This document shows, piece by piece, positions 1-10,500 of a stretch of DNA of 64,000 nt (position 1 is the stretch's first letter; every line of letters begins with the position of its first letter). The position numbers and the translations under genes were made by a program. The notes under the pieces are model-generated. The model was given only the letters and a program-made list of their open reading frames with translations. It ran no database searches and was not told the DNA's origin. The stretch comes from Drosophila miranda (Eukaryota; Arthropoda; Insecta; Diptera; Drosophilidae). Where the stretch lies: NCBI RefSeq assembly GCF_003369915.1, contig NW_022881603.1:1860001-1924000 (forward strand). The letters are read 5' to 3'.

Positions 1-304
1 CGAGAAGGCTGCCTCCAATATCATGTTTGTGCGCGGCGAGACCCAGGGCGGGGCCAAGGGCAAGGAAAATAAAGTCGTCAATCCGGATGAGATTGGTATT
101 GGCGACAGCGAGGACGACGACGACGATGAGGAGGAGGACCCGCAGCAGCCGAGTGGAGACCAGGCCGAGGCAGGCCAGGCCACAACCAAAACCGATGACG
201 AGGGCCTCATCATGAAGAAACTGCGCTTCGAACAAAAGGCCATACCGGCCAAGGTCTTTGGCAGCCTCAAGCCGACAAATCAATCCGATTCCGATGAGGG
301 ATAA
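1..304 (+). pseudogene. fand: fand (SYF1/XAB2) C-terminal fragment, unit A, cut by window edge
   Basis: This is the last ~100 codons of the fandango/SYF1 splicing factor. The match to the XAB2 C-terminus is clear: a FVRGE segment, NPDEIGIGD, an acidic D/E run, then IPAKVFGSLK and a short acidic tail ending in TAA at 302. In the full protein this tail follows the HAT-repeat array and belongs to the NineTeen/spliceosome complex. Here only the 3' end travels with S-Lap, so a functional SYF1 is not expected. The frame is open in the visible part. S-Lap copy A starts 338 bp downstream on the same strand. Confidence 0.85.
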
Positions 305-642
305 ATCTTTTGTTTCTTTTGATTACGCGAAATATAAATGTATGTCTGTGGAATACTTCCCTCGATTTGAGACCTATTCTTCGGAGACCTATTCTTCGTT
401 TTGTTCGGAAATTCATAAATTCCTCGAATCTCAGCAGGCGTTGGCAATGTTTCCCTGCCAGAGTTTGAGCCTTGGGATATCTCATTCCTTTCGAATCAGC
501 TGTTGGAAGCACATCTATTCTCTCTATTTTTTAGATTTACATTTTTTTTATTCGCAAAAAAAAGCAAAATTTGTCTGGAACTGTCTGAAAAATAAGAGAA
601 CTTTCGTAACCTGTCGCGAGGGACTGTCACTATCATTAAGCG

Positions 643-2224
643 ATGAAGTCTGTACGCTTGATGCACGCCCTGTGCAGGCGTGTCCAGCACACATTCCTGG
701 CCAGACGCAGAGATGTGGAACAGCGACGGCACTACGCCGAGAAATGTGACTCGGTGATCAAAGGCGTTGTGGTGGGCGTGTACGCCAAGGAGGGCGACCG
801 CCAGCCCAAGATGACACCATCCGGCGAGAAGTTTGACGATCGCGTCCAGGGTAAGATCACTGATCTCATACGCGAGACGGGCCTGAGTGGCCAGCTGGGA
901 AAAGGCCGTGTCTTCATGAACGTGGATGCGGAGTTCCGTGCGGTGGCCGTGGTCGGCGTGGGACAGGAGGGGGCCGGCTTCAACGACCTGGAGATGATCG
1001 ACGAGGGAATGGAGAACGCTCGCGTCGCTGCCGGCGTGGGGGCTCGTTCCCTTCAACTGCAGGGCTGCACAGATGTCTTCGTGGAGTCGATGGAGGATGC
1101 GGAGCAGGCGGCCGAGGGGAGCGCCTTGGCCGTCTGGCGCTACAACACCAACAAGCGCCGTCGGGACCGCACACTCATTCCCAAACTGGAGCTGTACGAC
1201 TCTCCCGACTCGGATGCCTGGATGCGGGGCCTGTTCAAGGCCGAATCGCAGAACCTGGCCCGTCGCCTGGCCGATACGCCGGCCAATCAGATGACGCCCA
1301 CAATCTTCGCCCAGTCAACGGTGGATGCCCTGTGCCCCTGCGGGGTATCCGTGGAGGTACGCAGCATGGACTGGATCGAGTCCAAGAGCTTGAACAGCTT
1401 CTTGATGGTGGCCAAGGGCAGCTGCGAGCCGCCGATCATCTTGGAAATCGCCTACTGCGGCACCGCACCCGAGGACAAGCCCATCCTCCTGCTGGGCAAG
1501 GGCATCACATTCAACAGCGGGGGCCTGCCTCCGTCCCAAGGACTGCTTGTCCATGTACCGCGGCTGCATGTCCGGTGCAGCCGCCTGCGTGGGCGTCATC
1601 CGAGCCGCCGCCGCCCTATCGCTGCCCCTAAACATAACGGCACTGCTGCCGCTGTGCGAGAACATGCCCTCCGGAATGGCTGCCAAGCCTGGCGACGTGG
1701 TGTCCCTCCTCAATGGCAAAACTCTCGGCTTCGTGGACGTCAGCAAGGCTGGTGTGATGGCCATGGCCGATCCCTTGCTCTACGCCCAGACGATCTACAA
1801 GCCGCGCATGGTCGTGGACATTGCTACAGTGGGCTACGCCGTCTGCCCAGCGCTGGGCGGAGCAGCAGCCGGGATTTTCAGCAATTCGAACTTCGTCTAC
1901 AAGCAGTTCGAGAAGGCCGGTGCCCTTACGGGGGATCGCGTTTGGCGTCTGCCCCTGTGGCGCTACTTCAAGGAGCTGATCATGGCGAACGACACCTTTG
2001 ACATCAGCAACCGCGGACGTGGCCCCGCCTCCAGCTGCATCGCTGCCGCCGTTCTGCACGAGCTGGTGCCGTGCGTCGACTGGGCCCACCTGGACATCCG
2101 CAACGTGGGCATGCTGACGCGCTACAATCCGCTGCCATATTTGCTGAAGAACCGCATGACTGGCCGTCCCACTCGCACCATCGTTCAGTTTCTGTTTCAG
2201 ATGGCTTGCCCCGACGGCAAGTAA
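643..2224 (+). pseudogene. S-Lap1: S-Lap copy A, M17 leucyl-aminopeptidase-like, frameshifted
   Basis: This copy matches the intact 527-codon copies except for a 2-bp CT deletion near 1527, in the codons after the FNSGG motif. The deletion shifts the frame in the catalytic domain; the second half stays open in the shifted frame to the normal stop at 2222. Without the shift it would carry the usual N-terminal M17 domain and C-terminal zinc-peptidase fold. It carries D152 where other copies have Y. It shares silent bases (for example AAC for the Asn of SNSNF) with minus-strand copies H, I and J. Copy I carries the same 2-bp deletion. Confidence 0.9.
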
Positions 2225-3236
2225 TCTGATTATGTTCGTTACACAATTCCTTTGTTAATGTTCCGCGTTCCAAATTTGTTGTTAATTGAAGTACCCCCAC
2301 ACCCCACCCATGAGCTTCCATGCTGATTGAAGGATGAAAATAACCACATAAAATATGCAAAAAGGTCGCCATTTTATTGTTGAGATTCATTATAAGTCAA
2401 GAATATACATGACATATAGGGCAAATCTGGCCTAGGTGAGGTCTTTACAAATCGGGCTCGTTAAAAACCTCGAAAAACATTTTTGCAATACAAATGGAGA
2501 AATTTCCCGCTTATTTTACTTTTCCTCTCTTCTGTTCATCATTTCACTTCAACGCTCAAGCATCTATACTTATGCTCATTATTGCGTTGCTATTGCTTAC
2601 AGAGGCTTTACATAGAGCTCTCCCATGCACAGCCAAAAACCGCAACTGCACACACATGCACACGCATACAGCGATGCGTTCGGTTTTCGCATTGGGAGCG
2701 ACGCATCGCGTGATCTTCTAATTCTCTTTCGCTCGCTTTCTTTTCGTTGAGTGGAGTTGCTTGGAAATTCCAGTTGCTGTACCGTTGCCTCTTAGCTGCG
2801 CCTTCCACTAACTTAAACCACTAATTTAATAGGATTATAAATACAATCAATGACCGTCTTTGGTGCTAAGTGCGTCTTGCGGGAAAAATTAGTGGATTAT
2901 TCGCGCACAAAAAGAACCGAAAATGTTTATGTTTTTCTTTGCTGTACGATTATAGGCGATGAACTAAAAAGATATACAACAAAATACTAAAATACTATAA
3001 ATACTAAAGGCAAACAGGACTATACAAATAACGAAAAATACCGAAAAAGTCAACTTCGGCTTATCTTAAAAGGTTTTCAGTTCAAAGCTAATGAAAATAT
3101 ATGCCTGTTGTTTTCTTTCAATTTAGAGAATAATATCGGGACAAACGTTTATAAAAATGGGTTTAATTATTTATTCTCGTATATTGTTTTTTGACAGTGT
3201 ATGCCTCGCCCTGACTCCCTTTATAATTGTGATTTT
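2225..3236 (+). other. S-Lap 3' flank, unit A
   Basis: AT-rich non-coding sequence holding the presumed S-Lap 3' UTR and a CA/TG-rich stretch near 2640-2710. Relative to unit B it lacks about 127 bp near 2853, a deletion also seen 3' of copies I and J. No conserved protein was found; short open frames here differ between units. Confidence 0.7.
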
Positions 3237-3602
3237 TATACCCGATACTCAAAATGAGTATTGGTACTCAAAATGAGTATATTAGATTTGTGGTAAAAGT
3301 GGATGTGTGTAACGTCCAGAAGGAATCGTTTCCGACCCCATAAAGTATAGATATTCTTGATCAGCATCAATAGCCGAGTCGATTGAGCCATGTCTGTCTG
3401 TCCGTCTGTCCGTCCGTCCGTCTGTCCGTCCGTCCGTCTGTCCGTCCCCTTCAGCGCCTAGTGCTCAAAGACTATAAGAGCGAGAGCAACGATGTTTTGG
3501 ATCCAGACTTCTGTGATAAGTCACTGCTACAAGAAAATTTCAAAACTTTGCCCCGCCCACTTCCGCCCCCACAAAGGGCGAAAATCTGTAGCATCCACAA
3601 TC
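3237..3602 (+). mobile_element. DINE-1/INE-1-type Helitron fragment, 5' part
   Basis: It begins with the TATACCCGATACTCAAAATG terminus, continues through the (GTCY)n tract, and is cut off at the GCATCCACAA block where the fand fragment begins. A 13-bp repeat of the TACTCAAAATGAG segment marks this copy. The same variant occurs in the DINE-1 pieces 3' of copies H, I and J. DINE-1, ISY and mini-me are names for this non-autonomous Helitron-like family with internal GTCY proto-microsatellites. Confidence 0.85.
3391..3447 (+). repeat. (GTCY)n microsatellite inside DINE-1
   Basis: A run of GTCT and GTCC tetramers, typical of mini-me/DINE-1. Length varies among the units of this window, which is expected for slippage. 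Confidence 0.9.
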
Positions 3603-3615
3603 CACATCCACAGCC

Positions 3616-3978
3616 ATGCGGCTGCTCGAGGAGAAGGCCCGCCAGGCGGCGGCCGAGGCCAAGCAGAAGCCCGCCGAGAAGGCTGCCTCCAATATCATGT
3701 TTGTGCGCGGCGAGACCCAGGGCGGGGCCAAGGGCAAGGAAAATAAAGTCGTCAATCCGGATGAGATTGGTATTGGCGACAGCGAGGACGACGACGACGA
3801 TGAGGAGGAGGACCCGCAGCAGCCGAGTGGAGACCAGGCCGAGGCAGGCCAGGCCACAACCAAAACCGATGACGAGGGCCTCATCATGAAGAAACTGCGC
3901 TTCGAACAAAAGGCCATACCGGCCAAGGTCTTTGGCAGCCTCAAGCTGACAAATCAATCCGATTCCGATGAGGGATAA
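3616..3978 (+). pseudogene. fand: fand C-terminal fragment, unit B
   Basis: An open frame of 120 codons from the ATG of MRLLEEKARQ to the TAA. It covers the Ala/Lys-rich helix, the FVRGE segment, the acidic run (DSEDDDDDEEED) and the VFGSLK terminus. The MRLLEE methionine is internal in real fand; in the longer copy at 48 kb the preceding residues are GPDA. Sequence upstream of it here is DINE-1, so the break lies exactly at GCCATGCGGC. A peptide could be made if the DINE-1 end supplied a promoter, but nothing shows this. Confidence 0.85.
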
Positions 3979-4316
3979 ATCTTTTGTTTCTTTTGATTAC
4001 GCGAAATATAAATGTATGTCTGTGGAATACTTCCCTCGATTTGAGACCTATTCTTCGGAGACCTATTCTTCGTTTTGTTCGGAAATTCATAAATTCCTCG
4101 AATCTCAGCAGGCGTTGGCAATGTTTCCCTGCCAGAGTTTGAGCCTTGGGATATCTCATTCCTTTCGAATCAGCTGTTGGAAGCACATCTATTCTCTCTA
4201 TTTTTTAGATTTACATTTTTTTTATTCGCAAAAAAAAGCAAAATTTGTCTGGAACTGTCTGAAAAATAAGAGAACTTTCGTAACCTGTCGCGAGGGACTG
4301 TCACTATCATTAAGCG

Positions 4317-5898
4317 ATGAAGTCTGTACGCTTGATGCACGCCCTGTGCAGGCGTGTCCAGCACACATTCCTGGCCAGACGCAGAGATGTGGAACAGCGA
4401 CGGCACTACGCCGAGAAATGTGACTCGGTGATCAAAGGCGTTGTGGTGGGCGTGTACGCCAAGGAGGGCGACCGCCAGCCCAAGATGACACCATCCGGCG
4501 AGAAGTTTGACGATCGCGTCCAGGGTAAGATCACTGATCTCATACGCGAGACGGGCCTGAGTGGCCAGCTGGGAAAAGGCCGTGTCTTCATGAACGTGGA
4601 TGCGGAGTTCCGTGCTGTGGCCGTGGTCGGCGTGGGACAGGAGGGGGCCGGCTTCAACGACCTGGAGATGATCGACGAGGGAATGGAGAACGCTCGCGTC
4701 GCTGCCGGCGTGGGGGCTCGTTCCCTTCAACTGCAGGGCTGCACAGATGTCTTCGTGGAGTCGATGGAGTATGTGGAGCAGGCGGCCGAGGGGAGCGCCT
4801 TGGCCGTCTGGCGCTACAACACCAACAAGCGCCGTCGGGACCGCACACTCATTCCCAAACTGGAGCTGTACGACTCTCCCGACTCGGATGCCTGGATGCG
4901 GGGCCTGTTCAAGGCCGAATCGCAGAACCTGGCCCGTCGCCTGGCCGATACGCCGGCCAATCAGATGACGCCCACAATCTTCGCCCAGTCAACGGTGGAT
5001 GCCCTGTGCCCCTGCGGGGTATCCGTGGAGGTACGCAGCATGGACTGGATCGAGTCCAAGAGCTTGAACAGCTTCTTGATGGTGGCCAAGGGCAGCTGCG
5101 AGCCGCCGATCATCTTGGAAATCGCCTACTGCGGCACCGCACCCGAGGACAAGCCCATCCTCCTGCTGGGCAAGGGCATCACATTCAACAGCGGGGGCCT
5201 CTGCCTCCGTCCCAAGGACTGCTTGTCCATGTACCGCGGCTGCATGTCCGGTGCAGCCGCCTGCGTGGGCGTCATCCGAGCCGCCGCCGCCCTATCGCTG
5301 CCCCTAAACATAACGGCACTGCTGCCGCTGTGCGAGAACATGCCCTCCGGAATGGCTGCCAAGCCTGGCGACGTGGTGTCCCTCCTCAATGGCAAAACTC
5401 TCGGCTTCGTGGACGTCAGCAAGGCTGGTGTGATGGCCATGGCCGATCCCTTGCTCTACGCCCAGACGATCTACAAGCCGCGCATGGTCGTGGACATTGC
5501 TACAGTGGGCTACGCCGTCTGCCCAGCGCTGGGCGGAGCAGCAGCCGGGATTTTCAGCAATTCGAATTTCGTCTACAAGCAGTTCGAGAAGGCCGGTGCC
5601 CTTACGGGGATCGCGTTTGGCGTCTGCCCCTGTGGCGCTACTTCCAGGAGCTGATCATGCGAACGACACCTTTGACATCATCAACCGCGGACGTGGCCCC
5701 GCCTCCAGCTGCATTGCTGCCGCCGTTCTGCACGAGCTGGTGCCGTGCGTCGACTGGGCCCACCTGGACATCCGCAACGTGGGCATGCTGACGCGCTACA
5801 ATCCGCTGCCATATTTGCTGAAGAACCGCATGACTGGCCGTCCCACTCGCACCATCGTTCAGTTTCTGTTTCAGATGGCTTGCCCCGACGGCAAGTAA
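4317..5898 (+). pseudogene. S-Lap1: S-Lap copy B, frameshifted
   Basis: Full-length but with two single-base deletions near the 3' end, about 5609 (one G of a G run after TLTG) and about 5659 (one C after ELIM). The frame is lost through the last ~100 codons, and the sequence between the two sites reads in a third frame. It carries V153 and Q444, the residues that group it with copies C and G. The rest of the gene is nearly identical to copy C, so inactivation is recent. Confidence 0.9.
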
Positions 5899-7040
5899 TC
5901 TGATTATGTTCGTTACACAATTCCTTTGTTAATGTTCCGCGTTCCAAATTTGTTGTTAATTGAAGTACCCCCACACCCCACCCATGAGCTTCCATGCTGA
6001 TTGAAGGATGAAAATAACCACATAAAATATGCAAAAAGGTCGCCATTTTATTGTTGAGATTCATTATAAATCGAGAATATACATGACGTATGGGGCAAAT
6101 CTGGCCTAGGTGAGGTCTTTACAAATCGGGCTCGTTAAAAACCTCGAAAAACATTTTTGCAATACAAATGGTGGAGAAATTTCCCGCTTATTTTACTTTT
6201 CCTCTCTTCTGTTCATCATTTCACTTCAACGCTCAAGCATCTATACTTATGCTCATTATTGCGTTGCTATTGCTTACAGAGGCTTTACATAGAGCTCTCC
6301 CATGCACAGCCAAAAACCGCAACTGCACACACATGCACACGCATACAGCGATGCGTTCGGTTTTCGCATTGGGAGCGACGCATCGCGTGATCTTCTAATT
6401 CTCTTTCGCTCGCTTTCTTTTCGTTGAGTGGAGTTGCTTGGAAATTCCAGTTGCTGTACCGTTGCCTCTTAGCTGCGCCTTCCACTAACTTAAACCACTA
6501 ATTTAATAGGATTATAAATACAATCAATGACCGGAAAGAATTACATATATTTACATTAATATGTCAACGTGTCCCGTTTTTTTTTTGGTGATCTCTTGTT
6601 GTTATTCGACCAAAAATTGCTGCCTTCTCGTTTCATTTGTTGTACCGCTGTAGCTGAGCGTCTTTGGTGCTAAGTGCGTCTTGCGGGAAAAATTTGTGGA
6701 TTATTCGCGCACAAAAAGAACCGAAAATGTTTATGTTTTTCTTTGCTGTACGATTATAGGCGATGAACTAAAAAGATATACAACAAAATACTAAAATACT
6801 ATAAATACTAAAGGCAAACAGGACTATACAAATAACGAAAAATACCGAAAAAGTCAACTTCGGCTTATCTTAAAAGGTTTTCAGTTCAAAGCTAATGAAA
6901 ATATATGCCTGTTGTTTTCTTTCAATTTAGAGAATAATATCGGGAGAAACGTTTATAAAAATGGGTTTAATTATTTATTCTCGTATATTGTTTTTTGACA
7001 GTGTATGCCTCGCCCTGACTCCCTTTATAATTGTGATTTT
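5899..7040 (+). other. S-Lap 3' flank, unit B
   Basis: This is the complete form of the flank. It includes the segment at 6534-6659 that unit A lacks, with a poly(T) tract followed by GGTGATCTCTTG. AT-rich 6770-7040 precedes the DINE-1. No gene recognised. Confidence 0.7.
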
Positions 7041-7166
7041 TATACCCGATACTCAAAATGAGTATTGGGGTATATTAGATTTGTGGTAAAAGTGGATGTG
7101 TGTAACGTCCAGAAGGAATCGTTTCCGACCCCATAAAGTATAGATATTCTTGATCAGCATCAATAG
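7041..7166 (+). mobile_element. DINE-1 fragment, left piece, split by an LTR element
   Basis: TATACCCGATAC terminus through GATCAGCATCAATAG. The element continues at 12603 after the retrotransposon. The last four bases (ATAG, 7163-7166) are repeated at 12603-12606 as the target-site duplication. Confidence 0.85.
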
Positions 7167-7459
7167 TGTAGCAAGGTAATAATTAGTGAGGCATTCAACT
7201 AGTATTTAAAATAGCATACAGCGCGCATTGGTATTTACCGCACCATCGATACACTCGGTGGGAAATACCAATAGTGAGTTATCGGATAAGAAACATGGAG
7301 AAGAGAGTGAGAGCACTTTGTAAATGGCGATTGTGAGAGACGGACGCGCAGCTAATAAAAAAGAGTTACATTAAATCACCGGGTTTGTGTTTTTATACCT
7401 ATACAGTTCACTCACGCACCGATATTGGTCACTACAATTCCCGGATTAGACGGCCTACA
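7167..7459 (+). repeat. 5' LTR
   Basis: 293 bp, TGTAGCAAGG to GGCCTACA, matching the 3' LTR at 12310. The leader between it and the coding frame (7460-7555) should hold the primer-binding site; I could not assign the tRNA. Confidence 0.95.
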
Positions 7460-7555
7460 ATTTCAGAAGTGGGATACGATCAATCGCCGCCAGTGAAAAA
7501 TAGCGAAAATTTTTATCATCTCGTCCGTCGAAGACGCCATCGCTGAAAAAAAAAC

Positions 7556-10500
7556 ATGTCGGACTTGGTCGGCGCGGAGGAGTTCTCGGCCGCCCGGCTG
7601 CGCGAATGGCTGGAGTCCCTCAATCTACCAAAAGGTGGAAGCAAAGCTGCCATGGCAGCGAGACTTAACGAAATACCAGTAGAGCTGCGGGGACAGGGAC
7701 CACCGGCAGCCGAAACATGCGAGAACGAGAGGGAAGATGAGGCGGCCGCAGATCAAGACTCGACGAAGAGCGAACGCAAAGAGAAGAACGAAAAAGCACC
7801 GCAAGCGCCTGGGCACAACAACAACCATGGCGAATATCGAGCAGAGGTTGAAATGTTAAAACTGCAAATCGTGCTGCTGAAGCTGCAGAGCGAGAGGGAG
7901 AAGGAAGGGAGAGGAGAGAACACAACACCAGCCGCCAGCAATGACGCTGGCGTCATGTTGCTAAATGCCGCCAAAGACATGTTGCCAACATATCATGGCA
8001 GCATTTCTGGAAACAACGATGACGTCACAACTTGGATCGCGCAGTTTAAGGCCGTCGCAAAAGTGAACAAACTGAAGGATGAGAAGCTACTAATGCTGCT
8101 AATGTCGAAGCTTAAGGACAAAGCATTGGTGTGGCTGCATTCGAGTCCGGAGCACATGTCGCTGCCAATCGATCAATTGTTGAACGTCATGGAAGACACT
8201 TTCCATCCCAAGGAAAGCAAACTGTTGCTCCGTCGCAAGTTCGAGTCCCGTTCATGGGCACGTGGCGAGGAGTTCTCGATGTACTTCAACGCCAAAGTGT
8301 CGCTGGCATCCCGCATAGTCATTGACGACGAGGAGTTTATTGACGGAGTCATCGAAGGTATCCCAGATGTAGGCCTGCGTAGGCAAGCCCACATGCAGTG
8401 CTTTGGCGCTCCATATCAACTACTCAAGGCGTTCGAGAAGATCATGCTGCCAAAGAAGTACGGTTCAACTGAAGGGGCAAACACTGGAGCCTCGCCAACA
8501 CCCATTCGCTGCTACAACTGCAACTCTTTGGGCCACGTGGCAGGGGAGTGCCGCAAGCCCAAGCGCGAAAGAGGAGCGTGCTACGGATGCGGCAGCATGA
8601 GTCACCAGGTGTCACACTGTGACGAAAAGAAGTACAAGGTACATAACGATTATATATACAAATTTAATATATACATTAGCAATTACAATAACAAATGCTT
8701 GTCCTTAAATTGCCTCATCGACTCAGGGAGCCCAATAAGTTTTATGAAGTTATCGTGTCTAGAGCACCAGTCGGAAAATAACCTAAATAAAGTGGAAGAG
8801 CGCTCACGATTAAGTTCGAACGAAATCAAAGAAGATGATTTAAGTTTATATAAGTTTAACAAAGACAAGAAAAACAGAGAAATTGAATTTATTTTGAATA
8901 AAAATGCGGATTACGCTTATGTTGGACTAAATAATAGCAAACTTAACATCTTTGGTAAAATACCCAGTTTTGTAATTATTAACAAAAATCGAATCAACTT
9001 TGAATTACTAGTAGTGGCAGACGAGTCGATGGGCTATGAGGCTGTGTTAGGTAGGGATTTTATGAATTTATGCAAATTTAAAATTGTAAGTGACATTTGC
9101 AAGGAGAAGGAGAGTGAGACAAAAAACGAGTGTGAAATAAAAAATGAGTGTTTAGAAAAAAATGAGTGTTTAGAAGAAAATGAGTGTTTAGGAGAAAATG
9201 AGTGTTTAGAAGAAAATGAGTGTTTAGGAGAAAATGAGTGTTTAGAAGAAAATGAGTGTTTAGGAGAAAATGAGTGTTTAGAAAAAAATGAGTGGAAAAT
9301 AGAGAATGAGTGTTTAGGAGAATATGAATGTGAAGTTAAAGATGAGGGTGATAAAGAGAATAAGCATGAAGTAGAAAGTGGAGGCAAGGTAGAAAATGAG
9401 TGTTCTGCAATGGTTGAGTGTCTGGAAGACAGCGATACCTGCGAGAGCGTAAAAACCAATTTCAACGAACTACCAAGCCAGTATCCAGACAAAGAAAACG
9501 ACTGGGAGTTGAAAGTAGGGACAGATTGTAGCCAAGAACTCGCAGGACGACTTAAATACATGTTTAGGACAGCGTATGTAAACGCAGAAAGACCAAACTT
9601 ACCACAAACCAAGTGGGAAATGAAGTTGAATTTCGAACACGAAAAACCGTTTCATTGCCCACCTAGAAGACTGTCGTATAGCGAAAAAGCCCAAGTACAG
9701 AAAATGATAGACGAATACACAGAAAAAGGTTACATCAGAACCAGTGAGTCAGAATACGTTTCGCCTATAGTACTGGTAAAAAAGAATTCGGGAGAGTTGA
9801 GACTGTGCGTCGATTATCGCACACTTAATAAAGGTATGATAAAGGACAATTACCCAACACCTCTGATAGACGACCTACTAGATAAACTGTCAGGGAAAAG
9901 ACTTTTCACCAAGTTAGACCTGAAGAATGGATACTTCCACGTATTTATGCATAAAGATTCAGTTAAATACACATCGTTCACGACCCCCATGGGACAATAC
10001 GAATGGTTGAGGATGCCGTTCGGGTTACGAAATGCATCGGCGGTGTTTCAAAGATTCACAAACAACATTTTTGCAGATATGGTAAAGGAAGACAAAGTTA
10101 TAATATACATGGACGATATTATGGTAGCAACAAAAGATAGTGATAGTCACATGGAAATTTTACAAGAAGTGATGAGACGATTGGTAGAGAATAAACTTGA
10201 ATTAAGGATTGATAAATGCGAATTCTTACAGTCAGAAGTTAAGTACCTGGGCTATTCCATATCGGGTAACGGAATTAAACCAGATACGAAGGGATTACAG
10301 GCAGTAAAAGGGTTCCCAGTCCCCACGAAAACGAACGAAGTGCAGAGTTTCTTAGGGTTATGTTCTTACTTTAGACGGTTCGTAAAAGATTTTTCTACGA
10401 AAGCTAAGCCCCTTTATGATTTGGTCAAAAAAGACAGGAAGTTTGAATTCGGTATCGTAGAACTAGAATGTTTCGAACAACTCAAAAGTAATTTGTTGGA

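Noticed and set aside
643-2224. S-Lap as an active leucyl aminopeptidase
   Set aside because: Metal-binding and catalytic residues are replaced in every copy.
2608-2808. 66-codon minus-strand frame conserved in all S-Lap 3' flanks
   Set aside because: Conservation is explained by unit duplication; composition follows CA/TG-rich DNA, and no start context or homology is evident.
3391-3447. Regular short repeats as a possible CRISPR-like array
   Set aside because: Tetramer microsatellite with no spacers; eukaryotic context.
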